Of a stretch of 64,000 bases of DNA, positions 46,685 to 55,729 are shown piece after piece (position 1 is the stretch's first letter; each line of letters opens with the position of its first letter). The notes below the pieces were generated by a model. It searched no databases. It saw only the letters and a program-made list of their open reading frames with translations, and was not told where the DNA came from. Source of the stretch: Frondihabitans sp. Leaf304 (lineage in GTDB: Bacteria; Actinomycetota; Actinomycetes; Actinomycetales; Microbacteriaceae); NCBI RefSeq assembly GCF_001423105.1, contig NZ_LMNV01000002.1, forward strand, positions 508,303 to 572,302, in the 5' to 3' direction. Both the position numbers and the translations under genes were made by a program.

Positions 46685-48093
46685 TAGACCGTCGCTTCGT
46701 GCATCAGCTTGCCGGTGGTCTCGTCGACCTTAGTTGGGGCGTCGGGCCCCTTCTGCGCGGCCTTCAGGGTCAACCGGAACTCGACGACCATGAGCGTCCC
46801 GTAGATCGCGGTGAAGGCGAGCAGCGAGATGAGCACCTCGACGCCGGTGGTGCCGGGCGAGACGCCGTCGCTCGTCTTGAGCAGCCCGAAGACGAGCCAG
46901 GGCTGTCGACCCATCTCGGTGAAGATCCAGCCGATCACCATGGCGGCGAGCGGGAGTGGGAAGCTCCAGGTCGCGGCGCGCCAGACCCACTTGTTCTGCG
47001 GCATGCGACCCTTGCGGGTGATCCAGAGGCCCACGGCCGCGATCATGATCGCGAGGATGCCGAGGGCGATCATCCAGCGGAAGGCCCAGTAGGTCACCCA
47101 GATGATCGGCGTGTAGTCGCCGGGGCCGTAAGCCGAGACGTACTGCGCCTGGAGGTTGTTGATGCCCTCGACCGTGCCGGTGAACGTGTGCGTCGACAGG
47201 AACGACAGCAGGTACGGGATGCGGATGCTGAAGAGCTCGCTCACACCGTCGGGAGTGCCGAGGGTGAAGACCGAGAACGACGCGTCGAAGCCGGTCGACG
47301 TCTTGTAGAGCGCCTCGGCCGCAGCCATCTTCATCGGCTGGGTCTCGACCATGGCGAGGCCGAGCTGGTCGCCCGAGAGCACGGTGAGCGCGCCGGCGGC
47401 GAGCATCATCCACATACCGAACCGCAGGGCCGGACGCATGGTCTCGAGGTGCTGGTTGCGGTGCAGGTGCCAGGCGGCGACCGAGATGATGACGGCGGCC
47501 GAGACCATGAAGCAGGCGAAGAGCGTGTGCGGGAACGCCGCGAGGGCGACCTTGTTGGTCAGCACCTCCCAGAGACTCGTGAGCTCGGCACGGCCCTTCT
47601 CCTCGTTGATGGCGTAGCCGACCGGGTGCTGCATGAACGAGTTGGCGCAGATGATGAAGTAGGCCGACGCGATGCTGCCGATGGTCGCACCCCAGATCGA
47701 GGTGAGGTGCAGGCCCTTGGGCACGCGGTCCCATCCGAAGATCCAGACGCCGAGGAACGTCGCCTCGAGGAAGAACGCGAGGAGGCCCTCGAGGGCGAGC
47801 GGAGCGCCGAACACGTCGCCGACGAAGCGGGAGTACTCCGACCAGTTCATGCCGAACTGGAACTCCTGCACGATTCCGGTGACGACGCCCATTGCGAAGT
47901 TGATCAGGAAGATGCGGCCGAAGAACTTCGTCAGCTGGAGGTAGTGAGCACGGCCTGTGCGGTACCAAGCGGTTTGGAAGACGGCGACGGTGAAGCCCAT
48001 GCCGATCGTGAGAGGCACGAACAAGAAGTGGTAGATGGTCGTGAGGCCGAACTGCCATCTCGAAAGAAGGAGCGGATCGAGTAGCTCGTTCAT
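46681..48093 (-). CDS. cydA: Cytochrome bd ubiquinol/menaquinol oxidase subunit I
   Basis: 470 residues holding hemes b558, b595 and d. His near residue 22 in TTIYHFLFVPLTIGMGF is a heme ligand; GRIFLINFAMGVVTGIVQEFQFGMNWSEYSRFVGDVFGAPLALEGLLAFFLEATFLG carries the proton/heme Glu residues; and GRQPWLVFG is the conserved end of the quinol loop. The Q-loop is of the short type, as in Actinobacteria and Firmicutes. ATG 48093 is chosen because the protein begins there by homology and GGTGAGC precedes. First gene of cydABDC. Confidence 0.96.
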   Translation of the reverse strand: MNELLDPLLLSRWQFGLTTIYHFLFVPLTIGMGFTVAVFQTAWYRTGRAHYLQLTKFFGRIFLINFAMGVVTGIVQEFQFGMNWSEYSRFVGDVFGAPLALEGLLAFFLEATFLGVWIFGWDRVPKGLHLTSIWGATIGSIASAYFIICANSFMQHPVGYAINEEKGRAELTSLWEVLTNKVALAAFPHTLFACFMVSAAVIISVAAWHLHRNQHLETMRPALRFGMWMMLAAGALTVLSGDQLGLAMVETQPMKMAAAEALYKTSTGFDASFSVFTLGTPDGVSELFSIRIPYLLSFLSTHTFTGTVEGINNLQAQYVSAYGPGDYTPIIWVTYWAFRWMIALGILAIMIAAVGLWITRKGRMPQNKWVWRAATWSFPLPLAAMVIGWIFTEMGRQPWLVFGLLKTSDGVSPGTTGVEVLISLLAFTAIYGTLMVVEFRLTLKAAQKGPDAPTKVDETTGKLMHEATVY

Positions 48094-48292
48094 GCGATGC
48101 TCACCGGGTGGTTCACGGGTGCCTCTTGTCATTCCGAGGGGTGGTCGTCTCGTCGTTGCGACTTCCTGGGGACACTTAAACCCTAGGAGTCCGGCGGGCC
48201 CCAATCGGGCCGTCTCACCTGCGAAAAGCCTGATCACGCCGGGGAACGCTCGATCCCGAGAGACTGCTGTCACGAGCGCGGATGGCACAGAA

Positions 48293-48337
48293 GAAGGGCC
48301 GCCGTTCGAGTGCCTCTGACTCGAACGACGGCCCTTC
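48293..48337 (-). terminator. Terminator of the osmoprotectant transporter operon
   Basis: Arms 48293-48310 and 48320-48337 pair over 18 positions with one mismatch, which is G-U in minus-strand RNA, around a 9-nt loop. TTCTGTG follows on the minus strand. It lies 15 nt behind the binding-protein stop. The rest of the 48094-48292 gap is the cydA leader; I see a TAGGGT hexamer near 48185 but no sure promoter. Confidence 0.85.
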
Positions 48338-48352
48338 CGGGGTGCTGCGACG

Positions 48353-49279
48353 TTACTTGACGAGCCCGGAATCGCTCAGGAACTTCTTTGCGATGACGGC
48401 GGCCGACGACTTGTCGTCGACGCTCGTGGTGTTGAGGTCGATCAGCGTGGCCTGCGTGAGCTTCGCGTTGACGTCCTCGATGATGCCGGCAGCCTTCGAG
48501 TCGACCTTGTCGTCGACCACGGGGATCACGTGCTGCGGCAGGATCATGTTCTCGGGGTCTTCGAGGCTGACGAAGTCGTTCGCCTTGATCGCCGGGCTGG
48601 CCGAGTAGATGTCGGCGAGCTGGACCTGACCGTTCTTCAGCGCGGCGACGGTGTTCGCTCCGCCGGAGTCGCTGATGGTCTTGAGGGTCGCCGTCGCGCC
48701 ATAGACCGACTTGAGGCCGGTGATGCCGTACGGACGGGTCTGGAACTCCGCGTTCGCTCCGACGACGAGCTTGCCCGAGTAGTCCTTCAGGTCGGCGAGG
48801 CTCGTGATCGAGTTGTCTTCCGAGAACTTCTTGGTGACGGTGTACGTGTCCTGGTCGGTCGCCTCAGCGGCCTTGAGGACCCGTAATCCGTCCGGCAGTG
48901 CATCCGGCAGAGCAGCGACGATGTCGTCCTCGCTCTTCGCGGTGGTCTTGGCGTCGTAGTACTGCAGCAGGCTTCCGCTGTAGTCGGCCATGACGTCGAT
49001 CGTGCCCTTTTCGAGCTCGGGCAGGTAGACGTTGCGCTGACCGATGTTGAACTGGCGGTCGACCTTGAACCCGGCGTTCTCGAGCGCCTGGGCGTACGCC
49101 TCGGCGACGATCTCGTTCGAGTAGTACTGCTGCGAGCCGATCACGATCGTGTCACCGGACGCCGTGGCATCCGATCCCGACTTGAGCGGGTCGCTTGACG
49201 AGCACCCTGCCAGGGCGACCATAGCCCCGATCGCGACTGCGCCCACGAGGGCGAGCCGGCCTCTCTTCGCTGTGAACAT
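48353..49279 (-). CDS. Glycine betaine/choline-type ABC substrate-binding lipoprotein
   Basis: 308 residues. Signal peptide with lipobox LAGC (Cys26), then an OpuAC-type binding domain (TIVIGSQQYYSNEIVAEAYAQALENAGF...VYLPELEKGTIDVMADYSGSLLQYY). It captures quaternary-amine osmoprotectants outside the cell for the two permeases and the ATPase upstream. ATG 49279 is chosen: it shares a base with the preceding TGA and GGAAGGAAG lies upstream. Codon use departs slightly from the neighbours (GAG-GAC and AAG-GAC occur, rare elsewhere). Confidence 0.92.
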   Translation of the reverse strand: MFTAKRGRLALVGAVAIGAMVALAGCSSSDPLKSGSDATASGDTIVIGSQQYYSNEIVAEAYAQALENAGFKVDRQFNIGQRNVYLPELEKGTIDVMADYSGSLLQYYDAKTTAKSEDDIVAALPDALPDGLRVLKAAEATDQDTYTVTKKFSEDNSITSLADLKDYSGKLVVGANAEFQTRPYGITGLKSVYGATATLKTISDSGGANTVAALKNGQVQLADIYSASPAIKANDFVSLEDPENMILPQHVIPVVDDKVDSKAAGIIEDVNAKLTQATLIDLNTTSVDDKSSAAVIAKKFLSDSGLVK

Positions 49280-50025
49280 CACTTGCTTCCTTCCTGGAGT
49301 GGGGATCCCACTACCGCGCGGGAACGGGTTGCTCCCGGGCGGTCGTTCTGAGTGCGTCCCGCGCGGACACCCGCGGGGACGACGAGGCGCTGGATGATCG
49401 AGAAGACGATCTCCAGGACGATGGCGAGGGCGACGACGAGAATCGCTCCGACGAGCATGTCGGTGTAATTCTGGGTGCCGAGACCGAGGAAGATGAAGAT
49501 CCCCAGGCCTCCTGCGCCGACGTAGTTCGCCAGGGTCGCTGTAGCCACAATCTGCAGGGTGGCCGAGCGGAGGCCGCCGATCAAAAGGGGCAGGCCCAGG
49601 GGTACCTCGACCTGCGTCAAGATCTGCCACTCGGTCATTCCCATGGCGCGAGCCGCATCGACTGTCTTTCTGTCGACAGCCTCGATCCCCGAGTAAGCCC
49701 CCGCAAGGATCGACGGAATGGCGAGAATCACGAATGCGATGAGAGGAGCTCGAAGCCCGATACCAAGCAGTACTGCCAACAGGGTGATGACGCCGAAGGT
49801 CGGCAGGGCTCGCGCCCCTCCTGAGATGAGGACGGCCGCGGATCGACCGCGACCGGTGTGACCGATCGCGAGCCCGATCGGAATGGCGATGACAGCGGAA
49901 ATGACGAGCGCGAGAAGGGTGTACCAGAGGTGCTCGAACAGGCGAGCGCCGATGGGGTTCAACGCCGCGTCGCCCCAGTTGGCCGGAGTGAAGATGAACT
50001 GAATTGCGTCAACGAAAAGGTTCAT
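49279..50025 (-). CDS. Osmoprotectant ABC transporter permease (OpuCB/OpuCD-like)
   Basis: 248 residues with five to six membrane helices. The permease coupling loop EAVDRKTVDAARAMGMTEWQILTQVEVPLGLPLLIGGLRSATLQIVATATLANYVGAGGLG is typical of proline/glycine betaine permeases. The C-terminal 25 residues are polar. Overlaps: 4 nt with the upstream permease, 1 nt with the binding-protein gene (TGATG). Confidence 0.92.
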   Translation of the reverse strand: MNLFVDAIQFIFTPANWGDAALNPIGARLFEHLWYTLLALVISAVIAIPIGLAIGHTGRGRSAAVLISGGARALPTFGVITLLAVLLGIGLRAPLIAFVILAIPSILAGAYSGIEAVDRKTVDAARAMGMTEWQILTQVEVPLGLPLLIGGLRSATLQIVATATLANYVGAGGLGIFIFLGLGTQNYTDMLVGAILVVALAIVLEIVFSIIQRLVVPAGVRAGRTQNDRPGATRSRAVVGSPLQEGSK

Positions 50026-50702
50026 GCTGTTGCCATCACCCGCCTCGCGGCTCTGCGGCTAGGCGTCGCAGTCGCCTTCGTCCAAGGCATCAGCGCCCGA
50101 CCGAGAAGAACGAGGAGCCTGTCGAGGACGAGCGCGAGCACGACCGTGAGCACGATTCCGGACACGATCTCCGCAATGATGGCGCGCTGGAGTCCGTCGG
50201 TGAACAGAAGCCCGAGACCGTTGACGCCGAGAACACCGCCGACCGTGACGAGACTTACGGTGCTCACGACGACGACGCGCATTCCTGCGAGAAGCACCGG
50301 CCCGGCGAGCGGAAAGTCGACAGCGAAGAAACGTCCCCAGGCGCTAAATCCGATTGCGGTCGCCGACTGCCGGACGTCCGGCTCGACGGCTTCGAGGGCG
50401 TCAGCTGTGGACCGGACCATGAGCGCCATTCCATAGAGCGTGAGTCCGATGATGACATTGACCGGGCTTCGAAGACCAGTCCCGATAACTAGCGGGAGAA
50501 CGACGAGCAGCGGAAGAGAAGGGATGGCGTAGAGCAGACCGGCGACCGTGAGGAGCGGCCCACGGAACAGCCGATAGCGGTTCGCCAGCCACCCGAGCGG
50601 CACACTCAACACGAACGACAGGATGATGGGAGGGATGCTTAGCTGGAGGTGCGCCCACGCCGAGTCGGCGAGGTAGGGAAGGTTCTCGAGAACCCACTTC
50701 AC
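50022..50702 (-). CDS. Osmoprotectant ABC transporter permease (OpuCB/OpuCD-like)
   Basis: 226 residues, paralogous to the downstream permease. LPYLADSAWAHLQLSIPPIILSFVLSVPLGWLANRY opens it; the ATPase-coupling loop is ALEAVEPDVRQSATAIGFSAWGRFFAVDFPLAGPVLLAGMRVVVVSTVSLVTVGGVLG. Two different permeases with one ATPase and one binding protein is the OpuC/OpuB plan. Overlaps both neighbours by 4 nt. Confidence 0.92.
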   Translation of the reverse strand: MKWVLENLPYLADSAWAHLQLSIPPIILSFVLSVPLGWLANRYRLFRGPLLTVAGLLYAIPSLPLLVVLPLVIGTGLRSPVNVIIGLTLYGMALMVRSTADALEAVEPDVRQSATAIGFSAWGRFFAVDFPLAGPVLLAGMRVVVVSTVSLVTVGGVLGVNGLGLLFTDGLQRAIIAEIVSGIVLTVVLALVLDRLLVLLGRALMPWTKATATPSRRAARRVMATA

Positions 50703-51541
50703 GACAAAGGCCGATCCGCCACGGGAACTCGGCCGGTCAGAGTGCCCGCAGGGCGACCGTCGGCATCGACGACGATCGAGCCCGACGCCGTCTCTTCGAT
50801 GTGCAGCGCCCGCTTTCCGCGGTTTGCCCCGACGAAATCCGCGACAAAGTCGTCGGCCGGGTTCGCGAGGATCTCGGAGGGTGAGCCGACTTGAGCGATG
50901 TGGCCACCCTTCTTGAGGATCACGACCTGGTCGCCCAGGTAGAAGGCCTCGTCGATGTCGTGGGTCACGAAGACGACCGTCTTGTCGAGGTCGCGCTGGA
51001 GGCGGATCAGTTCCTCCTGGAGGTCGGAGCGAACCAGAGGATCCACGGCGCCGAACGGCTCATCCATCAGCAGGATGTTCGGGTCGACGGCAAGACCCCG
51101 CGCGACGCCGACCCGCTGCTGCTGGCCGCCCGAGAGCTGGCTCGGGTAGCGGTCGGCAAACGCGCGATCGAGACCGACGGTGTCCATCAGCTCGAGCGCC
51201 CGGATCCTTGCTTCGGCCTTCTTGACGCCCTTGAGGAGCGGCACCGTCGCGATGTTGTCGACCACCTTGCGGTGCGGAAGCAGCCCGGAGTTCTGCATGA
51301 CGTAGCCGATGCTGCGCCGGAGACCCACCGGTTCGAGGCCGCCGATGTCGTCGCCGTCGATCTGAATCGACCCCGAGGTGGGATCGACCATTCGGTTGAT
51401 CATCCGGAGGATCGTGGTCTTACCGCACCCGCTGGAACCGACGAAGACCGTCGTCTTACGGGAGGGGATCATGAGGCTGAAGTCTTCGACGGCACGAGTT
51501 CCGTCGGGATATTGCTTGGTTACCGAGCGGAACTCGATCAT
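50699..51541 (-). CDS. Osmoprotectant ABC transporter ATP-binding protein (OpuCA-like)
   Basis: 280 residues. Walker A GSSGCGKTT, Q-loop YVMQNSGLLPHRKV, signature LSGGQQQRVGVARGL, Walker B ILLMDEPFGAVD and H-loop FVTHDID are all present. The C-terminal tail (about 235-280) is short and resembles half a CBS region. ATG 51541 is chosen because MIEFRSVTKQYPDG is the usual family start. First gene of the transporter operon; a TetR gene lies 143 nt upstream on the same strand. Confidence 0.94.
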   Translation of the reverse strand: MIEFRSVTKQYPDGTRAVEDFSLMIPSRKTTVFVGSSGCGKTTILRMINRMVDPTSGSIQIDGDDIGGLEPVGLRRSIGYVMQNSGLLPHRKVVDNIATVPLLKGVKKAEARIRALELMDTVGLDRAFADRYPSQLSGGQQQRVGVARGLAVDPNILLMDEPFGAVDPLVRSDLQEELIRLQRDLDKTVVFVTHDIDEAFYLGDQVVILKKGGHIAQVGSPSEILANPADDFVADFVGANRGKRALHIEETASGSIVVDADGRPAGTLTGRVPVADRPLS

Positions 51542-51684
51542 GGGCGACCCTTCTCGCTGGACATGGCATCGATGGACAGTTTCTTCGGGCACCTTCTTCG
51601 TGGGCACCACAAATCGACACACGCCAGGTCGTCACACTGAACCACAGTTGCGGCGGCAGTGTTACGAGGCCGTCATAAATCGCC

Positions 51685-52329
51685 TCAGGCGGACGGGATG
51701 CGCTTCAAATATGCCGCCACGACCACCCGGCTCTCGTCGAGGAAGCGCGAGTCGCCCTGAGGATCGTGCAGGAACGCGCGGGCGACGAGCGACGTCGACA
51801 TCTCGGTCGCCACCTCGATCGCGAACTCGAGGTCGGCGGTGCGTTCGAGAGAGAAGATGTCGACGAGGTGAGACGTCAGTTGATCGGAAAGCGATCGACG
51901 CGCGTCGGCATCGCCCGAGCGGTCGGCCGTCTCGGTCTCGCTGAAGCGGATCGCGCGGAAGCCCGGCTCACTGCGGTACATCTCGACCTGGGCCGTGATG
52001 GCGAGGTCGAGGGCGGAGTGCCAGTCGGCCGAATCCGCCTCGCCGATCGCTGCCCCGAGCCGCTCGAGCAGGCGCGCGATGCTGCGCGCCGCCAGCGCCT
52101 CGACGACGGCGATACGGTCGGGAAAGTAGCGGTAGACCGTGCCGATGGAGGCTCCGGCCCGCTCGGCGACCATGGCCGTGGTCAGACGCTCGAAGCCGAT
52201 CTCGTCGATGATGCCGGCAGCGGCGTCGAGGAGCCCGGTGAGCCGTGCAGAGCTTCTCGCCTGCACGGGCTCGTTCCTGAGCAGCGATGATCCCCCGGGC
52301 AGTGCTTCATTGACATCGGTGACGAGCAA
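51685..52329 (-). CDS. TetR-family transcriptional regulator
   Basis: 214 residues. N-terminal TetR helix-turn-helix (about 27-72, RLTGLLDAAAGIIDEIGFERLTTAMVAERAGASIGTVYRYFPDRIAVVEAL), then a helical ligand domain. TTG start supported by AAGGAG five bases upstream. It precedes the osmoprotectant operon on the same strand and faces the SRAP gene; it could control either, or itself. Effector unknown. Confidence 0.93.
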   Translation of the reverse strand: MLVTDVNEALPGGSSLLRNEPVQARSSARLTGLLDAAAGIIDEIGFERLTTAMVAERAGASIGTVYRYFPDRIAVVEALAARSIARLLERLGAAIGEADSADWHSALDLAITAQVEMYRSEPGFRAIRFSETETADRSGDADARRSLSDQLTSHLVDIFSLERTADLEFAIEVATEMSTSLVARAFLHDPQGDSRFLDESRVVVAAYLKRIPSA

Positions 52330-52393
52330 TGGTTCTCCTTCTTACAAGCGTTGCGACGCCTCGATGTCGTCCACCTACGGTTGACTGGACGTC

Positions 52394-53110
52394 ATGTGCG
52401 GAAGAATCGTGATGGCGCGCGCCTCGAGCGACCTAGTGGCGCTCTTCGACGTGGACGTGACGGGAGACACTCTTCCAGAGCCTTCCTGGAATATCGCCCC
52501 GACTGCGCAGGTGAGTCTTCTCGTCGACGCAGCACCCCGGGGCGACGATGCGGGAGGGCCGCCGATCCGTCGACTGGCCTCGGCGAAATGGGGCCTCATC
52601 CCCTCCTGGGCCGACGACCCTTCGGTAGGGTCACGCGCCTTCAACGCCCGCATCGAGACGGCGGCCGAGAAGCCCACCTTCCGCGACGCGGTCGTGTCGA
52701 GGCGCGCCGTGATCCCCGCCTCGGGCTACTACGAGTGGGTACCGCAGGCCGACGGATCCAAGCTCCCCGTGTACGTGAGCCTTCCCGACGACGAACTGAT
52801 GCTCTTCGGTGCGCTCTACGAGTGGTGGCGCAATCCGGGCGCGGCAGCGGACGACGCCGGTCGCTGGATCCTGAGCACCACGATTTTGACCCGCGAGGCC
52901 GTCGGGCCGCTCGCCGAGATCCACGAGCGGATGCCCGTGCTGGTCGACGCCGAGATCATGGAGGACTGGCTCGACCCGCACACCGAGGGCGACGCCGACC
53001 TCCTCGAGGGCATCTCGGGCGAAGCCGAGCAGCACGCCTACCGGGTGACCGTGCGAGAGGTGCCGGGCGGGCAGGTCGGCGAGGCGCTGGCGAGCGCCGC
53101 AGGCGACTGA
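52394..53110 (+). CDS. SRAP-domain abasic-site processing protein (YedK/HMCES family)
   Basis: 238 residues. The catalytic Cys2 immediately follows the initiator Met (MCGRIVMA) and forms a thiazolidine crosslink with abasic sites in single-stranded DNA. Also present are NIAPTAQVSLLV, the DNA-binding FNARIETAAEKPTFRDAV, the glutamate motif SGYYEW and the histidine in IHERMPVLV. All known active-site residues are there, so it should shield abasic sites during replication. Divergent from the TetR gene; DUF2183 follows 43 nt later. Confidence 0.95.
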   Translation: MCGRIVMARASSDLVALFDVDVTGDTLPEPSWNIAPTAQVSLLVDAAPRGDDAGGPPIRRLASAKWGLIPSWADDPSVGSRAFNARIETAAEKPTFRDAVVSRRAVIPASGYYEWVPQADGSKLPVYVSLPDDELMLFGALYEWWRNPGAAADDAGRWILSTTILTREAVGPLAEIHERMPVLVDAEIMEDWLDPHTEGDADLLEGISGEAEQHAYRVTVREVPGGQVGEALASAAGD

Positions 53111-53153
53111 TCGTCGCGGACGGGCGAACCGGCCGGCGTGCCAGAATGATCGA

Positions 53154-54308
53154 ATGCTGGGCTCCCGAAAGTCGCCACCCGCCCGAAAATCCGACTCGAC
53201 GAGCCGATTCGCCAAGAACCTCGCGCAAACCCCCCTCGGGCAGAGCCCCCTCGGCCAGAGCCAGCTGGCCCAGAACGTCGTCTCGCAGGGCGTCGAGCCG
53301 ATGCTGCACCGGGCCGCGCGCATGGAAGACACGATCCACGAGTTCCGCGAGCGGAATGCCCGGCGACGCGGCCTGATCCCGACGATCGTCCCGTTCGTCG
53401 GCTATGGGGGCGACGGTTGGTTCCGCGTGCTCGGCCGGGTGCTCCTGACGAAAGACGGCGAGAAACGCTCCACCGGGCACACGCACGTGCGCGGGTGGAG
53501 GAGCTTCACCAGCGTTCCGATCGACGAGGTCGTCGTCGACGTGGTGGTCGACGGCGTCACCCATCACGCGACCGCGGATCGCGGCGGAGTCGTCGACGCT
53601 CGAATCGAAGTGGGATTGCCGCCGGGGTGGAACACCATCACGCTCCGCACCGAGGGCTCCCTCGACGTCTCGGCGGAGATCTTCGTCATCGACCCGTCGG
53701 TGCGATTCGGCATGGTGTCCGACATCGACGACACCGTGATGGTGACGGCGCTCCCCCGCCCGCTCCTGGCCGCCTGGAACACCTTCGTGCTCGACGAGCA
53801 CGCTCGACGGCCCGTGCCCGGCATGGCCGTCCTCTACGAGCGCCTCCGCGCGACACACGACGGCTGCCCGGTCATCTACCTCTCGACCGGCGCCTGGAAC
53901 GTGGCTCCGACGCTCTATCGGTTCCTCACTCGCAACTTCTACCCGCGCGGTCCGCTCCTCCTGACCGACTGGGGTCCGACCCACGACCGCTGGTTCCGAT
54001 CGGGGCGCCAGCACAAGCAGCAGTCGCTGGCCCGTCTGGCACAGGAGTTCCCCGACATGGAATGGCTGCTCATCGGCGACGACGGGCAGCACGACGAAGA
54101 CCTCTACGGCGGGTTCCTGCGCGATCATCCGAGCAACGTGGCCGGCGTGGCGATCCGCCAGCTGTCGTCGAGCGAGGCCGTGTTCGCCGGTGGCCGCTCC
54201 CGGAGCGAGGAACGCGAGCGCGCCACCAACGTGCCCTGGATCTATGCGCCCGACGGCGCCGGCATCTGGGATCAGCTGGTCGAGAAGGGGCTCGTCGAGC
54301 CGAACTGA
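53154..54308 (+). CDS. DUF2183 (App1 phosphatase-like) protein
   Basis: 384 residues. The catalytic segment FGMVSDIDDTVMVTALPRP has the DxDxT motif of HAD-type phosphatases, as in yeast phosphatidate phosphatase App1; VIYLSTGAWNVAPTLYRFL and WLLIGDDGQHDEDLY supply further HAD motifs. Residues 1-45 are polar with the repeat TPLGQSPLGQSQLAQ. Phosphatidate as substrate is known only for the fungal protein. Plus strand, same direction as SRAP, possibly cotranscribed. Confidence 0.88.
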   Translation: MLGSRKSPPARKSDSTSRFAKNLAQTPLGQSPLGQSQLAQNVVSQGVEPMLHRAARMEDTIHEFRERNARRRGLIPTIVPFVGYGGDGWFRVLGRVLLTKDGEKRSTGHTHVRGWRSFTSVPIDEVVVDVVVDGVTHHATADRGGVVDARIEVGLPPGWNTITLRTEGSLDVSAEIFVIDPSVRFGMVSDIDDTVMVTALPRPLLAAWNTFVLDEHARRPVPGMAVLYERLRATHDGCPVIYLSTGAWNVAPTLYRFLTRNFYPRGPLLLTDWGPTHDRWFRSGRQHKQQSLARLAQEFPDMEWLLIGDDGQHDEDLYGGFLRDHPSNVAGVAIRQLSSSEAVFAGGRSRSEERERATNVPWIYAPDGAGIWDQLVEKGLVEPN

Positions 54309-54312
54309 GCGG

Positions 54313-55065
54313 CTAGTGGCTGCCGGCCAGCGTCTGCATCACCTGGTCGTAGTTGCCGTTGGCCTCGGAGTAGCGCAGCGGCTTCACGCGCTCGACCATG
54401 ACCTGCTTCTCGTCCGGTCGCTCGGTGAGGATCGACATGACTTCGTCGAGGAACTCGTCGACCGGCATGGCGCGCCCGCTGTCGTCCTGATCCTGACCGA
54501 GCAGGGTCGTGGCGACCGCCGGCGGGACCAGCTCGAGCACCTCGACCGACGTGTCGGCGAGCTGCAGGCGCAGGATGTCGGTGAACGAGGCCACGGCGGC
54601 CTTAGTCGCGTTGTACGTCGGGGTGAGGGCGAGCGGCGTGTAGGCGAGGCCCGAGGTGACGGTCATGATCGTGGCGTCCGGCTTGGTCTGCAAGAACTCG
54701 GTGAACGCGGCGATCGTGCGGATCGTCCCGAGCAGGTTGGTCGTGATCGTCTTCTCGGCGGTCTCGAGGAACCCGGCCGAGTGCAGGTCTTCCGGCTGCA
54801 TGATCCCGGCCATGGTGATCACCACATTGAGCTCAGGATCCGACGCGGTCACCTTCGTGAACGCCTCCGCGATCGATGTCGGATCGGCGACGTCGAGCTC
54901 GAGGCCGGTGATCCCCGGGTTGCTCGCCTCGATGTCGCGCAGCAGCTCGGCGCGGCGCCCGGCCACGATCACCTTGTTGTCTGCAGCGGCGAATCGCTGG
55001 GCGAGCCCCAGGCCGAGTCCCGAGGTGCCGCCGGTGATGAGAATGGTGTTTCCTGTCGTCTTCAT
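54313..55065 (-). CDS. Short-chain dehydrogenase/reductase (DltE-like)
   Basis: 250 residues, classical SDR. Cofactor motif TGGTSGLGLGLAQRF, NNAG-equivalent ITMAGIM, catalytic serine in TVTSGLAYTPLALTPTYNATKAAVASF with YxxxK. The pattern and C-terminal MPVDEFLDEVMSIL are like DltE-type oxidoreductases. The substrate is unknown and no partner gene stands nearby. Convergent with the DUF2183 gene, only 4 nt apart. Confidence 0.92.
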   Translation of the reverse strand: MKTTGNTILITGGTSGLGLGLAQRFAAADNKVIVAGRRAELLRDIEASNPGITGLELDVADPTSIAEAFTKVTASDPELNVVITMAGIMQPEDLHSAGFLETAEKTITTNLLGTIRTIAAFTEFLQTKPDATIMTVTSGLAYTPLALTPTYNATKAAVASFTDILRLQLADTSVEVLELVPPAVATTLLGQDQDDSGRAMPVDEFLDEVMSILTERPDEKQVMVERVKPLRYSEANGNYDQVMQTLAGSH

Positions 55066-55164
55066 GTCTTCACTCTGCTCGGGTCGGCGGGTCTCGGGTA
55101 GGGAGCGCTCAGCCGCGGACTCCCAGTCTCTGCTTCCTTCTCAGGTGGCCGGCCGGCTGCCTTT

Positions 55165-55251
55165 CCGAATTTGAAGGAAAAACCTTCCGGGCGAAACGCA
55201 AACACAAGGATCCGACGGGGTCACGCACCCGGATCTCCTTCGAATTCGGAG
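55165..55251 (+). repeat. 86-bp dispersed element with terminal inverted repeats, copy B
   Basis: Ends CCGAATTTGAAGG and CCTTCGAATTCGG are inverted repeats with one mismatch. The interior aligns with the reverse complement of copy A (10689-10774). It occupies most of the 288-nt gap between the SDR and DUF6504 genes, just upstream of a LexA-type box. Confidence 0.75.
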
Positions 55252-55317
55252 GGGGCCGGGTTAGGGGCCGGGTGGGGGCTGGAAACGGGCGCGAATGTCG
55301 GTGGCGATTTCTAGAAT

Positions 55318-55333
55318 TCGAACGTATCTTCGA
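55318..55333 (+). promoter_or_regulatory. LexA (SOS) box upstream of DUF6504 gene
   Basis: TCGAACGTATCTTCGA matches the actinobacterial SOS consensus TCGAAC-N4-GTTCGA at 11 of 12 fixed positions and lies 20 nt before the start codon. The surrounding AATTCGAA/TTCGAATT arms are perfectly inverted. Confidence 0.75.
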
Positions 55334-55353
55334 ATTAGACGAATGGGGCGCAC

Positions 55354-55680
55354 ATGAGAATCGACGAGCGAGTACCGGTCGAGACGACCGATGAGGGGTT
55401 ACCCCTTCGCTTCACCTGGCGCCGCGTCGTCTACGGGGTGGTCAGCTCGCCCGAGTACTGGATCACCCGGCAGGCATGGTGGGCATCGGCGAAACGAGCG
55501 CCCCGCGGGGCCGGCGCCGACCTGATCGAGATGCCGGTCTGGCGAGTCGACGCCCTTCCCCTCACCGATGGCGCGCAGAGGGTCGACGGCACGTTCGACC
55601 TAGCCCGAGATCCGGTCAGCCACGAGTGGCTGCTGCTCGGTGTCTTCGATGACGAGGTCGATCAGCAGCTGTTCGCCTGA
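55354..55680 (+). CDS. DUF6504-like protein under an SOS box
   Basis: 108 residues. The N-terminal half RVPVETTDEGLPLRFTWRRVVYGVVSSPEYWITRQAWW resembles DUF6504, a small domain often found beside mutasome polymerase genes in Actinobacteria; the C-terminus (HEWLLLGVFDDE) also fits. No enzymatic motif. The LexA box 20 nt upstream and dnaE2 5 kb away support a DNA-damage role. Family recognition is from memory of its pattern; function unknown. Confidence 0.75.
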   Translation: MRIDERVPVETTDEGLPLRFTWRRVVYGVVSSPEYWITRQAWWASAKRAPRGAGADLIEMPVWRVDALPLTDGAQRVDGTFDLARDPVSHEWLLLGVFDDEVDQQLFA

Positions 55681-55729
55681 CGCCGCCTGGTTCGACCGAT
55701 TCGAAGCTCCCGAGTGATTTGATGAGCCC

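Noticed and set aside
53154..54308. LexA box or SOS control of the DUF2183 gene
   Set aside because: No TCGAAC-N4-GTTCGA-like site lies in the 43-nt gap before it or before the SRAP gene.
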